64,000 bases of DNA from Yponomeuta sedellus (taxonomy: Eukaryota > Arthropoda > Insecta > Lepidoptera > Yponomeutidae): contig OW203751.1 of the NCBI GenBank assembly GCA_934045075.1, positions 389,501 to 453,500 of the forward strand, read 5' to 3'. The notes below the pieces were generated by a model. That model worked only from the letters and a program-made list of their open reading frames with translations. It had not been told where the DNA came from and did no database searches. Shown in pieces: positions 44,442 through 55,843 of this stretch (position 1 is its first letter; each line of letters begins with the position of its first letter). The position numbers and the translations under genes were made by a program.

Positions 44442-44573
44442 AAGGCCCGCCACTGTCTTACAATCCTCCACCGACCCGGACTTGGCCCCCGTGGTGAAGT
44501 ATGGCCTAACCTTCCTGGGATGCAAGAAGAGACCCGTGCCTCAGCAGTGGGGACATAAGGGGTTGATAACGAA
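44442..44573 (+). repeat. 5S-headed SINE family, tail
   Basis: aaggcccgccactgtcttac through gacccgtgcctcagcagtgg to ggggttgataacga. The head and most of the body are missing. Confidence 0.7.
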
Positions 44574-46930
44574 TAAAAATAAATCCCTACAATTGGTAAA
44601 ATCTTTTTTTTTATAAAACTAATTCAGTGTTTTAATTCCTTTTAATATTTACCGCCCCCTAATATCGTTCAATCTTTGATAATGTGATACTGTCGTCACG
44701 CCTATTTCCAATGCCGTCAAGGCAATTGACAAGATAAGATGTTAATTTTTTTTATTTTAATATTTTATTAGACTAGCCCTTTTCGGTTTATAGTCAATGT
44801 TCAGCAGTCGGGTTTTTGTAGTTTTTTTAATTAAAGTTTCTTATAAAGTTAAGTAAAGGCGCCCATCAGTTTGTTATAGTTTTCTCACATAATTTATCAC
44901 GAGTACAAAATTTGTAATTACAGGCTAGGCCTAGTGTGGGAATCGCCGTAATCTTTGCTTCAAAATCGAGTACCTAACTTTGCAGTGAGGTATACTGCAC
45001 AGTTTTTCGCATCGTCACGCGTCATCCCACTTGGTCGGAGGGCATCCTACACTGTGTCTATCTGTTTATTTGGGACCAATTCAATTCAATTTCAACGTAA
45101 ACAATTTACATTCTGGAATATACCATCGGACTTACATACATACATACTTGCCAAACACACAAACACGTTTTGGGGTCCGCCTCAGTCGGGTAAAAAAAAC
45201 AACTGTCAATATGGTAGTGTCAGACTGTCAAATAATATGAGCGGCGTCTCATTTAACCAAAAAGTAAAGTAGGAAAATAAAGTATGAATTGTAACTACTT
45301 TAAATTAAATCTTTAGAATAAATTATTATTTAAAATATTTGTGCTGGACTCGTAGTTTCGTATGTAGCCTCACATGCTAAACTATGTGATTCCTGAAACT
45401 GTATATTTTCCAGTAATAATTGGAAATTCAAACGACTTAAAAATACGTTAGCTTTAATTATATGCTAACTGTTAATAATAAAATGAAAAGGTTTAATTCA
45501 AAGTAGCGCAGAAACTGCGGCTTAATGAACGTTACAAGTAAAATGAGTTTACATCATTTTTACAAAACTCATGCATTTTACATACTGTAATTCCAGACAT
45601 AATTGTCATCTACTTATAAATAAATGTAAAAACGAATAAAAATAAATACAACACCATGAAAACCTGGATTTTTTTACACTAGAATTAGTAGGTAGGTACA
45701 CCTACTAAATCTAGGTTAAAAAAACCTAGGTACCTACATTTTTATTACTTGTGGATGAATCATCAATAAAGTTTTAGAAACCATAGTTTCGTAAATATTA
45801 TTTACATATGAAACAGACAGAATAATATCATGAATAAAAGTATTTATATATTAGTAAAAACTTAAGAAAAATGGTACAGAACACTTGATTGCACTCAAAA
45901 AAAAACTTATTTCGTAACCTCTGAGTACAGACGGTGGCTTTATCACTAAAAGTGATCTCGTCCACACAACCTTCGAATGGACTGCAGCAATACATTTGCT
46001 TGGGATGGACGGAAAGGATCACAATGTAACTCCACAGATAAGATTAACCCATAGAATAGTTTACCCTATCAATGCCTAGTAGGAATAAATAGACCAATAG
46101 GAGACGGTTCTAAGGAATAGGTCGACCGTGTCTATAACTCTTATTTACTTAATGATAATATCCCACGACTTATCGTCCTTAGGATCGGGAGGGGCGACAC
46201 CCTACCCTAAAATAGGCTTGACGAAAGATTTTCAAATCCTCATCTTGGGGCACATTTATTACTTTCAAAAAAAAAGCTATATTTCAATAATAAACTAAAG
46301 TTTAACGAAGTTTAAAGTCATTTTTCTAAAATTATTTTAATTCTGGGGGAAAACAGCTCGCAGAGTCATGGCGTCGAATCTGACGTCACGCCTAGCTAAA
46401 GAGAGAGAGAGACATTTATTTGAAGCCACAAAGATACAATACACATAACACAATGTAACATGATATTAAAATAATACAGACAAATAAGAAAAGAATGAAC
46501 AAAGAAAAATATTATATAACAAACATTTACAATTTAGAAGGGCATTGTATCTCCACAGCCTTAAACAGGTAGCTGACTCAGCATTTGCTGGAGGCTAGGC
46601 TTGCAACACTGATTTTCAGTCAGCACCTATTCTTCTAGTTATGAATACATTATAGAATATACCTACATCTTACATAAAAAAATAATATTTATAAAATGAC
46701 GTAGTTTTATAGGACAGAATATGCTGTGAAATATACTTATAGAATATTATCTAAACAAACGTCAAACTTCAAACAAAGCACGGGTGAATTCTAAAAAATA
46801 TAACACACTTTGAAATAAAAATACGATCTATCCATATTTAATATAATAGAAATAACGTATTATTATAAATTACTGTGAGTATGTATACGTCAGTATGTAT
46901 TTGTGTTGAAAATGTGACTGAATGTGATCA
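44574..46930. other. AT-rich non-coding stretch with small repeat fragments
   Basis: 44994-45055: RTE fragment on minus (cgtcatcccacttggtcgga). 45483-45538: LINE 3' UTR on minus. 46195-46400: twin of the repeat at 43950. 46400-46620: a gagagaga-bounded repeat whose tctccagca-type core resembles 51095-51130. No gene recognised. Confidence 0.45.
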
Positions 46931-46973
46931 ATTATGATGAAACGGGGGTGCTTCCCTAACACAAAGTGTTGTA

Positions 46974-47190
46974 ATGGACTATCTCGGCTTAGAGGTTACC
47001 ACGCTCGACTATCGAAACAGAGGTCGTTGGTTCGATTCCCAGGAAGCATCCATTCTTGCCCGCCACTGTCTTACAATCCTCCACCAGCCCGGACTTGGCC
47101 CCCGTGGTGGAGAATGGCCTAACCTTCCTGCGATGCAGGAAGAGACCCGTGCCCCAGCAGTGGGGACATACAAGGGTTGATAACGACGAT
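46974..47190 (+). repeat. SINE with tRNA-like head and the tail of the 5S-headed family
   Basis: The head (46974-47053) has ctcggcttagaggttaccac, a B box GGTTCGATTCC, and a short terminal stem (atgga/tccat). Right after it come cccgccactgtcttacaatc and the same tail used by the 5S-headed SINEs (cagtggggacatacaagggt, then a gataacgacgatg end). So one tail is joined to two different Pol III heads in this window. Confidence 0.75.
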
Positions 47191-47224
47191 GTAACGATCG
47201 TTGTACAAATTGTTTGCTGATAAA

Positions 47225-47650
47225 TTTTAAACTTTCTGCTGACACACAGATTTTCTGTTATTTTGTTAATTTTTTGGGATTTTCTGTTAATTGATCTGAA
47301 TTTTTTGGTAATCAGTTTTCAAATTCTTTTGTTCACTTAAAAATTTTCTGTTGATCAATTTCGAATTTTCTAATAAATTTGGAATTTTATGTTCATCAAT
47401 TATGAATCTCCCAAAAAAAATTAAATTTTCCGTTGATCAATATTTAAAATTATGGAATTTTCTGTTGGGCTATTTAAAATTTTTCTATTGATCAATTTGG
47501 AATTTTCTGTTAATCTATTTAATTTTTTTTGCTGGTCAATTTATTTTTTCCTGTAACAATTTGGAATTACCTGTTGATTCATTTAAAATGTTTGATGATT
47601 AGATCCTTTCAAGACGTATTTTCAAGACTAATTTGGAATTTTCTACATAA
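47225..47650. repeat. Degenerate AT-rich tandem repeat
   Basis: Irregular repeats of roughly 30-35 bp built on ttgatcaatttggaattttc with many indels (for example 47350, 47440, 47500, 47570). No coding capacity. Confidence 0.65.
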
Positions 47651-48836
47651 TTAATACCATTTAAATAAATACTTCAATTCTATTCTTCCGACAGAAAAAA
47701 ATCTGACATCAATATTTTTACCTGATCGTTTGAATTGCACTCTTTTCTTATTATAGTTACTAAAAAATACCTTGAACGTCTAATGTTATGCACCCTAAGA
47801 ATTCTAAACAGGTAAACCAACTTAGCACAATAGCATCCAAAGATTAACCTGTTCTAATATAAATACTAAGTGGGAACTTTTGCAGAGTGTATGGGGCTGA
47901 CCTTCAAGCTGATACACTTGAAAAGATGGGCAGTCAGGACCCTCACATACAGGGTGGTCAAATACTAGAGCCGAGACGAAAACCGTGGAAAAAAAATACG
48001 TACAGACATAGGGGACAAACTTAGAACGTCCCTTTTTTAAGTCGGTTAAAAGTATAGGTCAGGGCAACTTTTGAATCTGAACTTCTCCATAACCATGGAA
48101 TTAAAAAAAATCTACAAAGAATAACGTTTAACACCGTTACAAGGAGCACCTAAGTAGCTACCTATCTATCAGACAGCGCCATAAAAGCAGAAGAAAAGCC
48201 GCAAAAATTAGTGTTGAAAATATGAAAAAAGTAACCAAACGTTAACTGCAATTGAAGTGTTTATTAAATATGTTTGTATTAATACCTAATAAGAATTAAA
48301 AAAAATACTTCCAAACAACATAATCAATTATTATCCTAACCTCAAACTAGGATATCCTTATCCATTTCAATTCCACCAGATTTTCCTACAGTACCCTGAA
48401 TAATTGTCCGAATTACATTAGGGTTAACTTCACTATGATAGACTTAGATAAATATATATGAATCTCATGTTATATATTTGAGTTGGGGAATAACCTTTAG
48501 AATAGACCAATAGAATTTATTCACAATGAGGGTGAGATGGAGATATCTAAGTTATAAGCACATAAATATTGACTATTTGTCTAGGGCAAAACTAGTCTCC
48601 TTATAAATAGTACTTAACACACTCGAATAATTTATTACGGAAACTGGTTTTTTTCTTCATTCAAATGTTCCCTTTGCCGTGAACCAAGGACTTGACTGAT
48701 CTTTGGGGATGTTAAAATTAGCAATTTAAATGTCTATATTTTTGTTCGTAGAGTGACCACAGTTTAATTGTTACTATACAGGATGAACACAAAGTAGGTA
48801 ACTATTGTATTTTAGAAAAGGGTATTTTAATTTCAT
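47651..48836. other. AT-rich non-coding stretch
   Basis: No gene or element recognised. 47930-48080 has the sequence feel of a decayed transposon (acagggtggtcaaatactag), not assignable. Confidence 0.35.
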
Positions 48837-49178
48837 CATCAACCCCGAGGGGCACGAGTCTCCTCCCTGAGATGGGTATAGGCCATACTCCTCCACGGGG
48901 GCCAAGTCCGGATTGATGGAGGATTGCAAGACTAGTGGCTGGTCTTACTGTCGGAAGTTTTCAAGCCGCACTAAGGCCTCTGGCTTGGCTTAGCGACTGC
49001 CATCTATGAACGGCAGCCGACACCAACTGCTTAACGTGCCTTGCGAAGCACGGAACCGCTCGGAAAAATGCCACTACCGTTAATCATAGACGGTCACCCA
49101 TCCATGAACTGGATACGCCCTATGTGGCTTAACCTTTGTGATCGTTTAAGATCACCCAGGCATCCAGGGCTACGAGCA
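48837..49178 (-). repeat. 5S-headed SINE, diverged full-length copy
   Basis: On minus it runs from gctcgtagccctgg (49178) through a decayed 5S-like part to cggacttggcccccgtggag and the tail. Older than the other copies, judging by substitutions. Confidence 0.6.
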
Positions 49179-49433
49179 ATTTTTTTTATTTATTATAATT
49201 AATAAAAAAAATCTTAAATATATTCTCTTTTAAAAGTATACTTTTAAAAGGGAATTTATAACCCGTGCAACTTAACTCGTAGCCTCGAACAAGGTGATCT
49301 TCTTCGCGAGCGATGCCCATTTAATTTGCGCGGGTTATGCCAATGGCATTACATTGTACTTACTGCTATTGCTCAGTTAACTACCAGAGATAGAGACAAA
49401 AAACTGCTACTATTATACTAATAAAAATCTTTT

Positions 49434-49866
49434 AAAAACCTATTTAGAGGCTAAAAATTTCACCCATGCCGGGATTCGAACCCGCAGCCTCTGGCTATCC
49501 GTGCCAGCGCTCTACCAATTGAGCCAATGGGCGACTCACAGCATCAGTGAAATTTCGAACCTCTTTACACTATTCTCTGTATTACGTACAGGCAGCGACA
49601 TCTGGCTGAAGTAGATTGCATCACTTACAGCCCCGACCACCTACTTTGCAGTTAGGTTTAACATCGGAACGATATCACTGTACCCACATGATTACACTAT
49701 TTTTATTTTTAATGCACTAACCCGTGCTAAGGAACAAATTTAAAAACCTATTTAGAGGCTATTTAGCCTCTAAATAGGTTTTTAAATTTGAGGCTATTTA
49801 GCCTCTAAATAGGTTTTTAAATTTGTTCCTTAGCACGGGTTAGTGCATTAAAAATAAAAATAGTGT
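49434..49866. repeat. Full 308-bp tRNA-like monomer plus hairpin stubs
   Basis: The minus cloverleaf is 49461-49533. From AAAAACCTATTTAGAGGCTA at 49434 to its next occurrence at 49742 is exactly 308 bp. Then the 20-mer and its complement alternate (49742-49822), forming short palindromes, before the usual gcattaaaaataaaaatagt end. Flanks taataaaaatct and tattaaaaatct form an approximate target duplication. Confidence 0.75.
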
Positions 49867-50106
49867 AATATTAAAAATCTGTTTAAAAAAACAATTCTTC
49901 CTTTTCTTTAATATTTGTAACAATGTGGTTAAACACTGAAAGCTCATTGTAGGTGGCAACACTGTTGAGTGTTCCGTGAGTGCTCCTAAGACCCGCCATA
50001 TTGCACAAATGTTGTTGTTTGCTCTCGATTTAGAAAATGAAAATGTAGAGGGCACAGCTGTTTTCATCAATAGGTACTATGCGTACAGATTTATCATTGT
50101 ATATGA

Positions 50107-50471
50107 AGCGCTCGTGGCCTAGGCGAACCGAGTGATTGAAATCAATCACTTGGTTAAGCAACAACAGGCGCGGTCTGGTACAGGATGGGTGAGCATCCCG
50201 TGACTACCGCTAGTGGCATTTTTCCGAGCGCTTCCGTGCTTCGCAAGGCACGTTAAGCCGTTGGTGCCGGCTGTCATATAATGGCAGTCGTTAAGCCATG
50301 TCAGAGGCCTCATGGGCGGCTTGATAACTTCTGACAGTAAGGCCCGCCACTGTCTTACAATCCTCCACCAACCCGGACTTGGCCCCCGTGGTGGAGTATG
50401 GCCTAACCTTCCTGCGATGCAGGAAGAGACCCGTGCCCCAGCAGTGGGGACATACAAGGGTTCATAACGAT
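50107..50471 (+). repeat. 5S-headed SINE, full length
   Basis: Starts gcgctcgtggcctaggcgaa. Its 5S-like part reads ttaagcaacaacaggcgcgg, then ggatgggtgagc. The body is intact (tttccgagcgcttccgtgct; cgttaagccgttggtgccgg) and the tail is cagtggggacatacaagggt. It is the longest copy here. It lies directly against a broken THAP gene. Confidence 0.8.
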
Positions 50472-50473
50472 GA

Positions 50474-50647
50474 ATTGCGTCCATGGTAATCTTCAAGTTG
50501 AAAATGGGCAGCACATAGTCTTCACGAAGTGCTAGCCTTCCATTTTTTTCTACGAAGAGCTTCCTCCCGCCGTTTTCTTCTTTTAGGTCCCTTGGGAAAT
50601 AAATGAATTCCCGTATTTCTGCAATGAACGGCTCCACAAAGAGTCAT
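50474..50647 (-). pseudogene. THAP zinc-finger fragment with an in-frame stop
   Basis: On minus, ATG at 50647 opens MTLCGAVHCRNTGIHLFPKG, then ...ALRRKKWKAS. A TGA at codon 42 (50522-50524) follows, and the same frame continues RLCAAHFQLEDYHG. This is a THAP C2CH finger: C4, C9, then C45 and H48 (CxxHF), with FPK and Trp at the expected places and 35 residues between the cysteine pairs. THAP domains bind DNA in host regulators and P-element transposases. The stop and the SINE just downstream (50107-50471) mark it as broken. No further domain was found. Confidence 0.75.
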
Positions 50648-51516
50648 TTTATGATATTATTTACAATACAATTATTTTTTTTACAAAAAATACTAAGAAG
50701 AACAGTCAAATCAATGTACACACAACAGCGGTGACATCTGTAGTGGGTATTAGGAAGTTTTTAAGCCCATTGCTCTAGATAAACAAAATAATCTGACAAA
50801 TGATGCTTAAATAAAGGGTTAGGCTCAAAAACATAACCTAGAAAGTAAGAGGTTGTAACGGTGCAAACCTCTTCACACCATTTTCCAAATTATTATTATC
50901 ATTACAATGACATTCATTTATCCCCAATTCCAATTCAATGTATGTACGTATTTAAATAATAATGCTATCGACAATTATTTATAACCTGACATTTAAAAAT
51001 CTAATTGCTGCCATCTTACTCATTTATTTAGTTTCGTTTTTCCGATTGCTGCACGTCGGCACTCTACTGGGTACTGACGGAAGACCAGCGCTGGAGTAGC
51101 CCGCCTCTCCAGCATATGCTGAGTCAGAGCCCCTTTGCATTTGCCATACCCATTTTTATTTCTTTTTCTATAATATATCATTTTCAAATATTGAAATTAT
51201 GTACGTCACACATTCTTCGATTTCCCTCATTTTTCATCACTACTGCTTTACCCTTTGACCAGATCTGACTATTTTACCTGTTTCTCCGTTTTTTAACCAG
51301 TTTTCTGTTTTAAAATTACTACAAATAAAACAACACCTGAAGTCGTTCCAGTTTTTGTTATTTATAAATTATATACATCGTTCCAAGGTGACATGAATAG
51401 ATAGCTTTGATAAAGATATTGGTTATCATCCGTTATGTCTACTGTGATAATGCAGGATTGAATATTCATTGGATTTATCTTTGTTCCGATTTCATGAATT
51501 AGGTATTATTATTATT
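50648..51516. other. Non-coding stretch
   Basis: 50853-50885 and 51150-51320 belong to the host repeat family of 30387-30560 (gtgcaaacctcttcacacca; gaccagatctgactatttta). Otherwise nothing recognised. Confidence 0.5.
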
Positions 51517-52122
51517 TAAAAACCTATTTAGAGGCTAAAAATTTCACCCATGCCGGGATTCGAACCCGCAACCTCTGGCTATCCGTACCAGCGCTCTACC
51601 AATTGAGCCAATGGGCGACTCACCGGCATCAGTGAAATTTCGAACCTCTTTACACTATTCTCTGTATTACGTACAGGCAGCGACATCTGACTTAAGCAAA
51701 TTGCATTACTTACAGCCCCGACTACCTACTTTACTTTTTTTTTTTAGCCTCTAAATAGGTTTTTAAATTTGTTCCTTAGCACGGGTTAGTGCATTAAAAA
51801 TAAAAATGGTGTAATCATGTGGGTACAGTGATATCGTTCCGATGTTAAAACCTAACTGCAAAGTAGGTAGTCGGGGCTGTAAGTGATGCAATTTGCTTAA
51901 GCCAGATGTCGCTGCCTGTACGTAATACAGAGAATAGTGTAAAGAGGTTCGAAATTTCACTGATGCCGTGAGTCGCCCATTGGCTCAATTGGTAGAGCGC
52001 TGGTACGGATAGCCAGAGGTTGCGGGTTCGAATCCCGGCATGGGTGAAATTTTTAGCCTCTAAATAGGTTTTTAAATTTGTTCCTTAGCACGGGTTAGTG
52101 CATTAAAAATAAAAATGGTGTA
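51517..52122. repeat. tRNA-like repeat: inverted and tandem composite
   Basis: Minus cloverleaf 51545-51617, then a junction near 51735, then a plus-oriented unit with its tail first (tagcctctaaataggttttt) and a full plus cloverleaf at 51974-52046. The latter is the best-preserved: 7-bp acceptor stem with one G-T pair, D arm gctc/gagc, anticodon stem with wobbles, GGA triplet, T arm intact. attattattatt flanks the insertion (51505-51516, 52123-52134). Confidence 0.8.
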
Positions 52123-52663
52123 ATTATTATTATTGTGTATTATTTATCACTATGTATGTATATAGGTATATAATTGTGAGTGTGCTTGTATGCGTGAAAG
52201 TGTGGCTGCATATGAGAGTGTGAGTGCGTGTTTGTTCCGTTTTGATGCTCCGTGAGTCACCAGAAGGCCCTTGCTGAAAATCAGTGTTGTGGGTGCAAAC
52301 CCTCAGCTTATACTGAGCATGAGGCCTTTTTTCCGCTGCATCGACATACTGTGTAGCGTTGGAATTTATGTTCATTTCTTTCATCTGTAGTTCGTCTTTT
52401 CTTCTGCTTTTGTTTTACTCCTGCTCTTCTGTATTTTCCTTTTCTGTCAAATTTTGTATGTCTATGTGGCGTTAAATAAATGTTTTTCTTTCTTCTTTCT
52501 TTCTAGGTAGTTACCTAACAAGACATCGGACGTACAATATTTTGTGAAATGGTGTCGTCTGCAGTTCTGTCTGTCAATAAAATATAGAAGAAAAAATAGT
52601 AGCAAAATGAATCAATTGAGCACCAGAAAATTCCAAAATGATCATTAACAAATTTTGTATTAG

Positions 52664-53005
52664 ACGACGATATCAACCCTTGTATGACCCTACTGCTGGG
52701 GCACGGGTCTCTTCCTGCATCACAGAAAGGTTAGGCCATAATCCACCACGGGGGCCAAGTCCGGGTTGGTGGAGGATTGACGACAGTGGCGAGCCTTACT
52801 GTCAGATGTTATCAAACCGCCCATAAGCCCTCTGACATGGCTTAACGACTGCCATTACATGACAGTCGGCACCAACGTGCCTTGCAAAGCACGGAAGCGC
52901 TCGGAAAAATTACTCTAGCGGTAGTCACAAGACGGTCACCTGACCGCGACTGTTGTTGCTTAACTTAAGTGATTGATTCCAATCACTCGGTTTCGCTAGG
53001 CTAGG
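52664..53005 (-). repeat. 5S-headed SINE
   Basis: Minus strand from about 53005 to the tail at 52664, with small deletions in the body. A second, partial tail (cctaaccttcctgcgacg to catacaagggttgac) follows on plus at about 53008-53080. Confidence 0.65.
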
Positions 53006-53091
53006 AGTACCTAAGGCCTAACCTTCCTGCGACGATAGAAGAGACCCGTACCCCAGCAGTGTCATACAAGGGTTGACATTGATGTATGAAA

Positions 53092-53245
53092 GATCTGACG
53101 GGCATACAATTACTGTCCAAGAGAATAAACCCTTTAGATGTCTTGGATGTTTACATGTTTGTGATGTCGTTGTTTCTGGTTCCCACGACACAGGGTATCC
53201 TAGGGGGGGCCAGAAGCAATGTATGTGCCTGTATGTAAATGTAAA
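53092..53245 (+). repeat. SINE family A, headless copy
   Basis: gtcttggatgtttacatgtt, ttcccacgacacagggtatc, then ccagaagcaatgtatgtgcc; plus-strand match to 55-175. Confidence 0.65.
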
Positions 53246-53755
53246 AGAAAAATATATTAGACATATTTGCAGGCATAGTACTCAGTCCATTTGCACTCTT
53301 CTGGTAGGTACTAGCACAGAGGAAAAAAGTACTAGTTCTGAAAACGATAACAGGCTCATGTTTTGAATAGACCGAGAAAAAGATTTCTTTAAGTTATTAC
53401 GATCAGTAGATATCTCAGTAGCCATCTGTTCAGTTCCAATAATCTGAGTATAACGAGACCTCAATTCAAATGCACAAATTGTAAGAATCAGCCTGCAGGT
53501 CTCGACACGACGTTTTCCTGAGCGGCGAACATATTAGCACTCAAATAATCAAAACCCGTGTCCAATCTAAGTAGACTTTTCGGCGCCCCCCGAACACGTT
53601 TATTATAATCTTATCAACGCAATATTATATATCTGGCCCCAAAACCAAATTATCTGGCGTGATAATAAGTATTTGCAATGCCACATCAGGAACTACGTAG
53701 ATAAATAAGTATGTTAGATCGTACTTTGCATATTACTTTTTCGAGTGGAACTTCT
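53246..53755. other. Non-coding stretch
   Basis: No gene or element recognised. Confidence 0.4.
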
Positions 53756-53759
53756 TTAG

Positions 53760-54545
53760 GCGCGAAATTGAACCGTCACGCTCGGGTCGGTGACACTGAA
53801 TCGGATTTACTCGCCTCCAGTCGGTCGGTGACGTTGAATCGAATATTCGTGCTTCGGTCGGTCAGTGACGTTGAATTGGATATACTCGCCTCCTGTCGAT
53901 CGGTGACGTTGAATCGAATATTCTTGCTTCGGTCGGTTAGTGACGTTAAATTGGATATACTCGCCTCGTGTCGATCGGTGACGTTAAATCGAATATTCGT
54001 GCTTCGGTCGGTCAGTGACGTTAAATTGGATATACTCGGCTCCAGTCGATCGGTGACGTTGAATCGAATATTGCCGCTTCGGTCGGTCAGTGACGTTGAG
54101 TTGGGTATAATCGGCTCCAGTCAGTAGGCGACGCTGAATCGAATAAACTCGATTCCAGCCGGTCGGTAACGTTAAATCGGATATACTCGGCTGCACAGTC
54201 GGTTGTTGACATTGAATGGAATATTATCGCATCCAGTTGGTCAGTGAGGTTGGGAGTGAATGGGATATACTAGTCTCCGGTCAGCCAGTGACGTTGATTC
54301 GAACATACTCAACACTAGAACGTCAGTCACCTTGAATCAGATAGGTACACTCGGCATTATCTAATCTGTGACTCGGCTCCAATCGGTTGGTCACGTTGAA
54401 CCACATATACTCGGCTATAGCCGGTCAGTAACGCTGAATCGAACATACGTTGAATCAGATATACTCGGCTCCAGTCGGTTGGTCACGTTGAATCAGATAT
54501 AGATAGTCGGCTCCAGTATGTCGGTGACGCTGCGTCGCGGATAGG
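53760..54545 (+). repeat. Minisatellite with 75-bp higher-order period
   Basis: cggtgacgttgaatcgaata-type units recur at 53826, 53901, 53976 and 54051, exactly 75 bp apart, each made of a 33-bp and a 42-bp half (gtgacgtt(g/a)aat(c/t)g core). Beyond about 54110 the array decays but the core motif persists to 54545. Since 75 is divisible by 3, long open frames appear here on both strands. Confidence 0.85.
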
Positions 54546-54670
54546 AAATCGTATCAAGGCGCACAGGCCAAGTTCTCGGCCACTGTACATGTATTTACAA
54601 GAACCAATTCGAGTACAATTCCACCCCTTCTATCTATGACACGAGAAAAGTTGCAGGGGATTAAGGTTTT

Positions 54671-54897
54671 AGTTAGTTAGTTAGACCTGAGATTTCCGCA
54701 CTTAGCCTCATAATTGGGCCATTGTACGTAGCAAGCGCTGAGATACGCTAACACCTCAGACACTAGGGTTTCCTTACGATGTTTTCCTTCACGGTCAGCG
54801 AGTAGTATTGCTACTATAATATCACAAATGTACATAACGTAGAAAACAAAGTCATTGGTACATGCCGGGGGTTCGAACCCACGACCTCCCGATTGAG
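54671..54897 (-). repeat. SINE family B, full copy
   Basis: On minus the head has a B box-like GGTTCGAACCC next to catgccgg on plus, then caaagtcattggtac and the gttttccttcacggtc block, ending near acctgagatttccgcactta. Twin of 8578-8835. Confidence 0.75.
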
Positions 54898-54911
54898 AAA
54901 GGATTAAGGTT

Positions 54912-54934
54912 TTAAAAACCTATTTAGAGGCTAA
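54912..54934 (-). repeat. 23-bp stub of the tRNA-like repeat with 9-bp duplication
   Basis: Only the terminal 23-mer (containing AAAAACCTATTTAGAGGCTA) is inserted. It is flanked by attaaggtt on both sides (54903-54911 and 54935-54943). No cloverleaf or other part of the repeat is present. Confidence 0.75.
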
Positions 54935-54943
54935 ATTAAGGTT

Positions 54944-55288
54944 GCCTAATTGAAACATTACTGTTAGCTACCGGTGGACTATATAGGAAAACTGAAGAGA
55001 AAGTAAGGGAAAGGCTAATAATAGGTTTGATAAGTAATGTAGGCGAGAAAATGGTATGAGACAGTGCAGTCGAAAAATATGTGAAAGTTAAAACATAGAA
55101 TAATAAAAAGGAGGTAAAACTATTTGCAACAATTACTTAACATTTCATGAAACCAGCTAGTATATTAGTTTACTAGATGGGTCCGAAATATGTAATGTTC
55201 AGCTTTTGACTCACTCACGGCTGGAGCAGCCCTATTGAGATTCATGCTAGGCAATACGCGTTTTCTTAATTTTAAGTAGCATGTTATG
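54944..55288. other. Non-coding stretch
   Basis: Nothing recognised. Confidence 0.4.
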
Positions 55289-55412
55289 TGTCCCCAACCC
55301 GCATGCCCAGCGTGGGGATTATGCGCATTATCCCGTATGATAGCACAACGTGGCGCTCTTTAGGAGAGGGCTATGTCCAGCAGTGGACTAGCATAGCCTG
55401 ACGATGACGATA
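55289..55412 (+). repeat. RTE-type LINE tail
   Basis: gtccccaacccgcatgccca, then tttaggagagggctatgtcc and agcagtggactagcatagcc with a GACGATGACGAT tail. Confidence 0.65.
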
Positions 55413-55819
55413 TTATGTGTAATAATTTGGGTAAAACGTTCTTGGTAATAATGGATAATTATGGTTAAAAGTGTTTAATCTGTAATTCTGAACCGATAAT
55501 AAATGCATTTTTTTTTCAAAAGTCTTTTTTTTAAGAAGGGTAGTTTCTCTCTTATAAGAAAGAGGAGGGGGAGTTTTTAACGACTAACGTAATTGTTATA
55601 TCATAAGATTGTTCTGGCAGCCGGGGCTACGAGCGATTCGCACTACGTAGACGTCTATGTCATTGTTGTCTCTGGCGGCACACGCTGAGCACACACCTTT
55701 TGTCGCAAACGGTGACAACAACGACAATGACTTCATGTCATAATTTGTTATTTCTCCTTTTATTCTTTTTCTTCTACTGTTGGTTGCAATAAATACATTT
55801 TTACTTTTACTTTACTTTT

Positions 55820-55843
55820 TTAGCCTCTAAATAGGTTTTTAAA
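55820..55843 (+). repeat. 24-bp stub of the tRNA-like repeat in a LINE tail
   Basis: The complement of the same terminal 20-mer, flanked by tttactttt (55811-55819, 55844-55852). The surrounding acttt repeats make the duplication less certain than at 54912. Confidence 0.6.

Noticed and set aside
49434..49741. Hammerhead ribozyme (retrozyme) in the 308-bp monomer
   Set aside because: I looked for the CUGANGA...GAAA order on both strands. ctgatg and gaaa occur but in the wrong order and spacing, with no supporting stems.
53711..54127. Repeat protein of 138 residues
   Set aside because: The frame is a by-product of the 75-bp minisatellite (period divisible by three). The opposite strand is open too, and no start context or domain is present.
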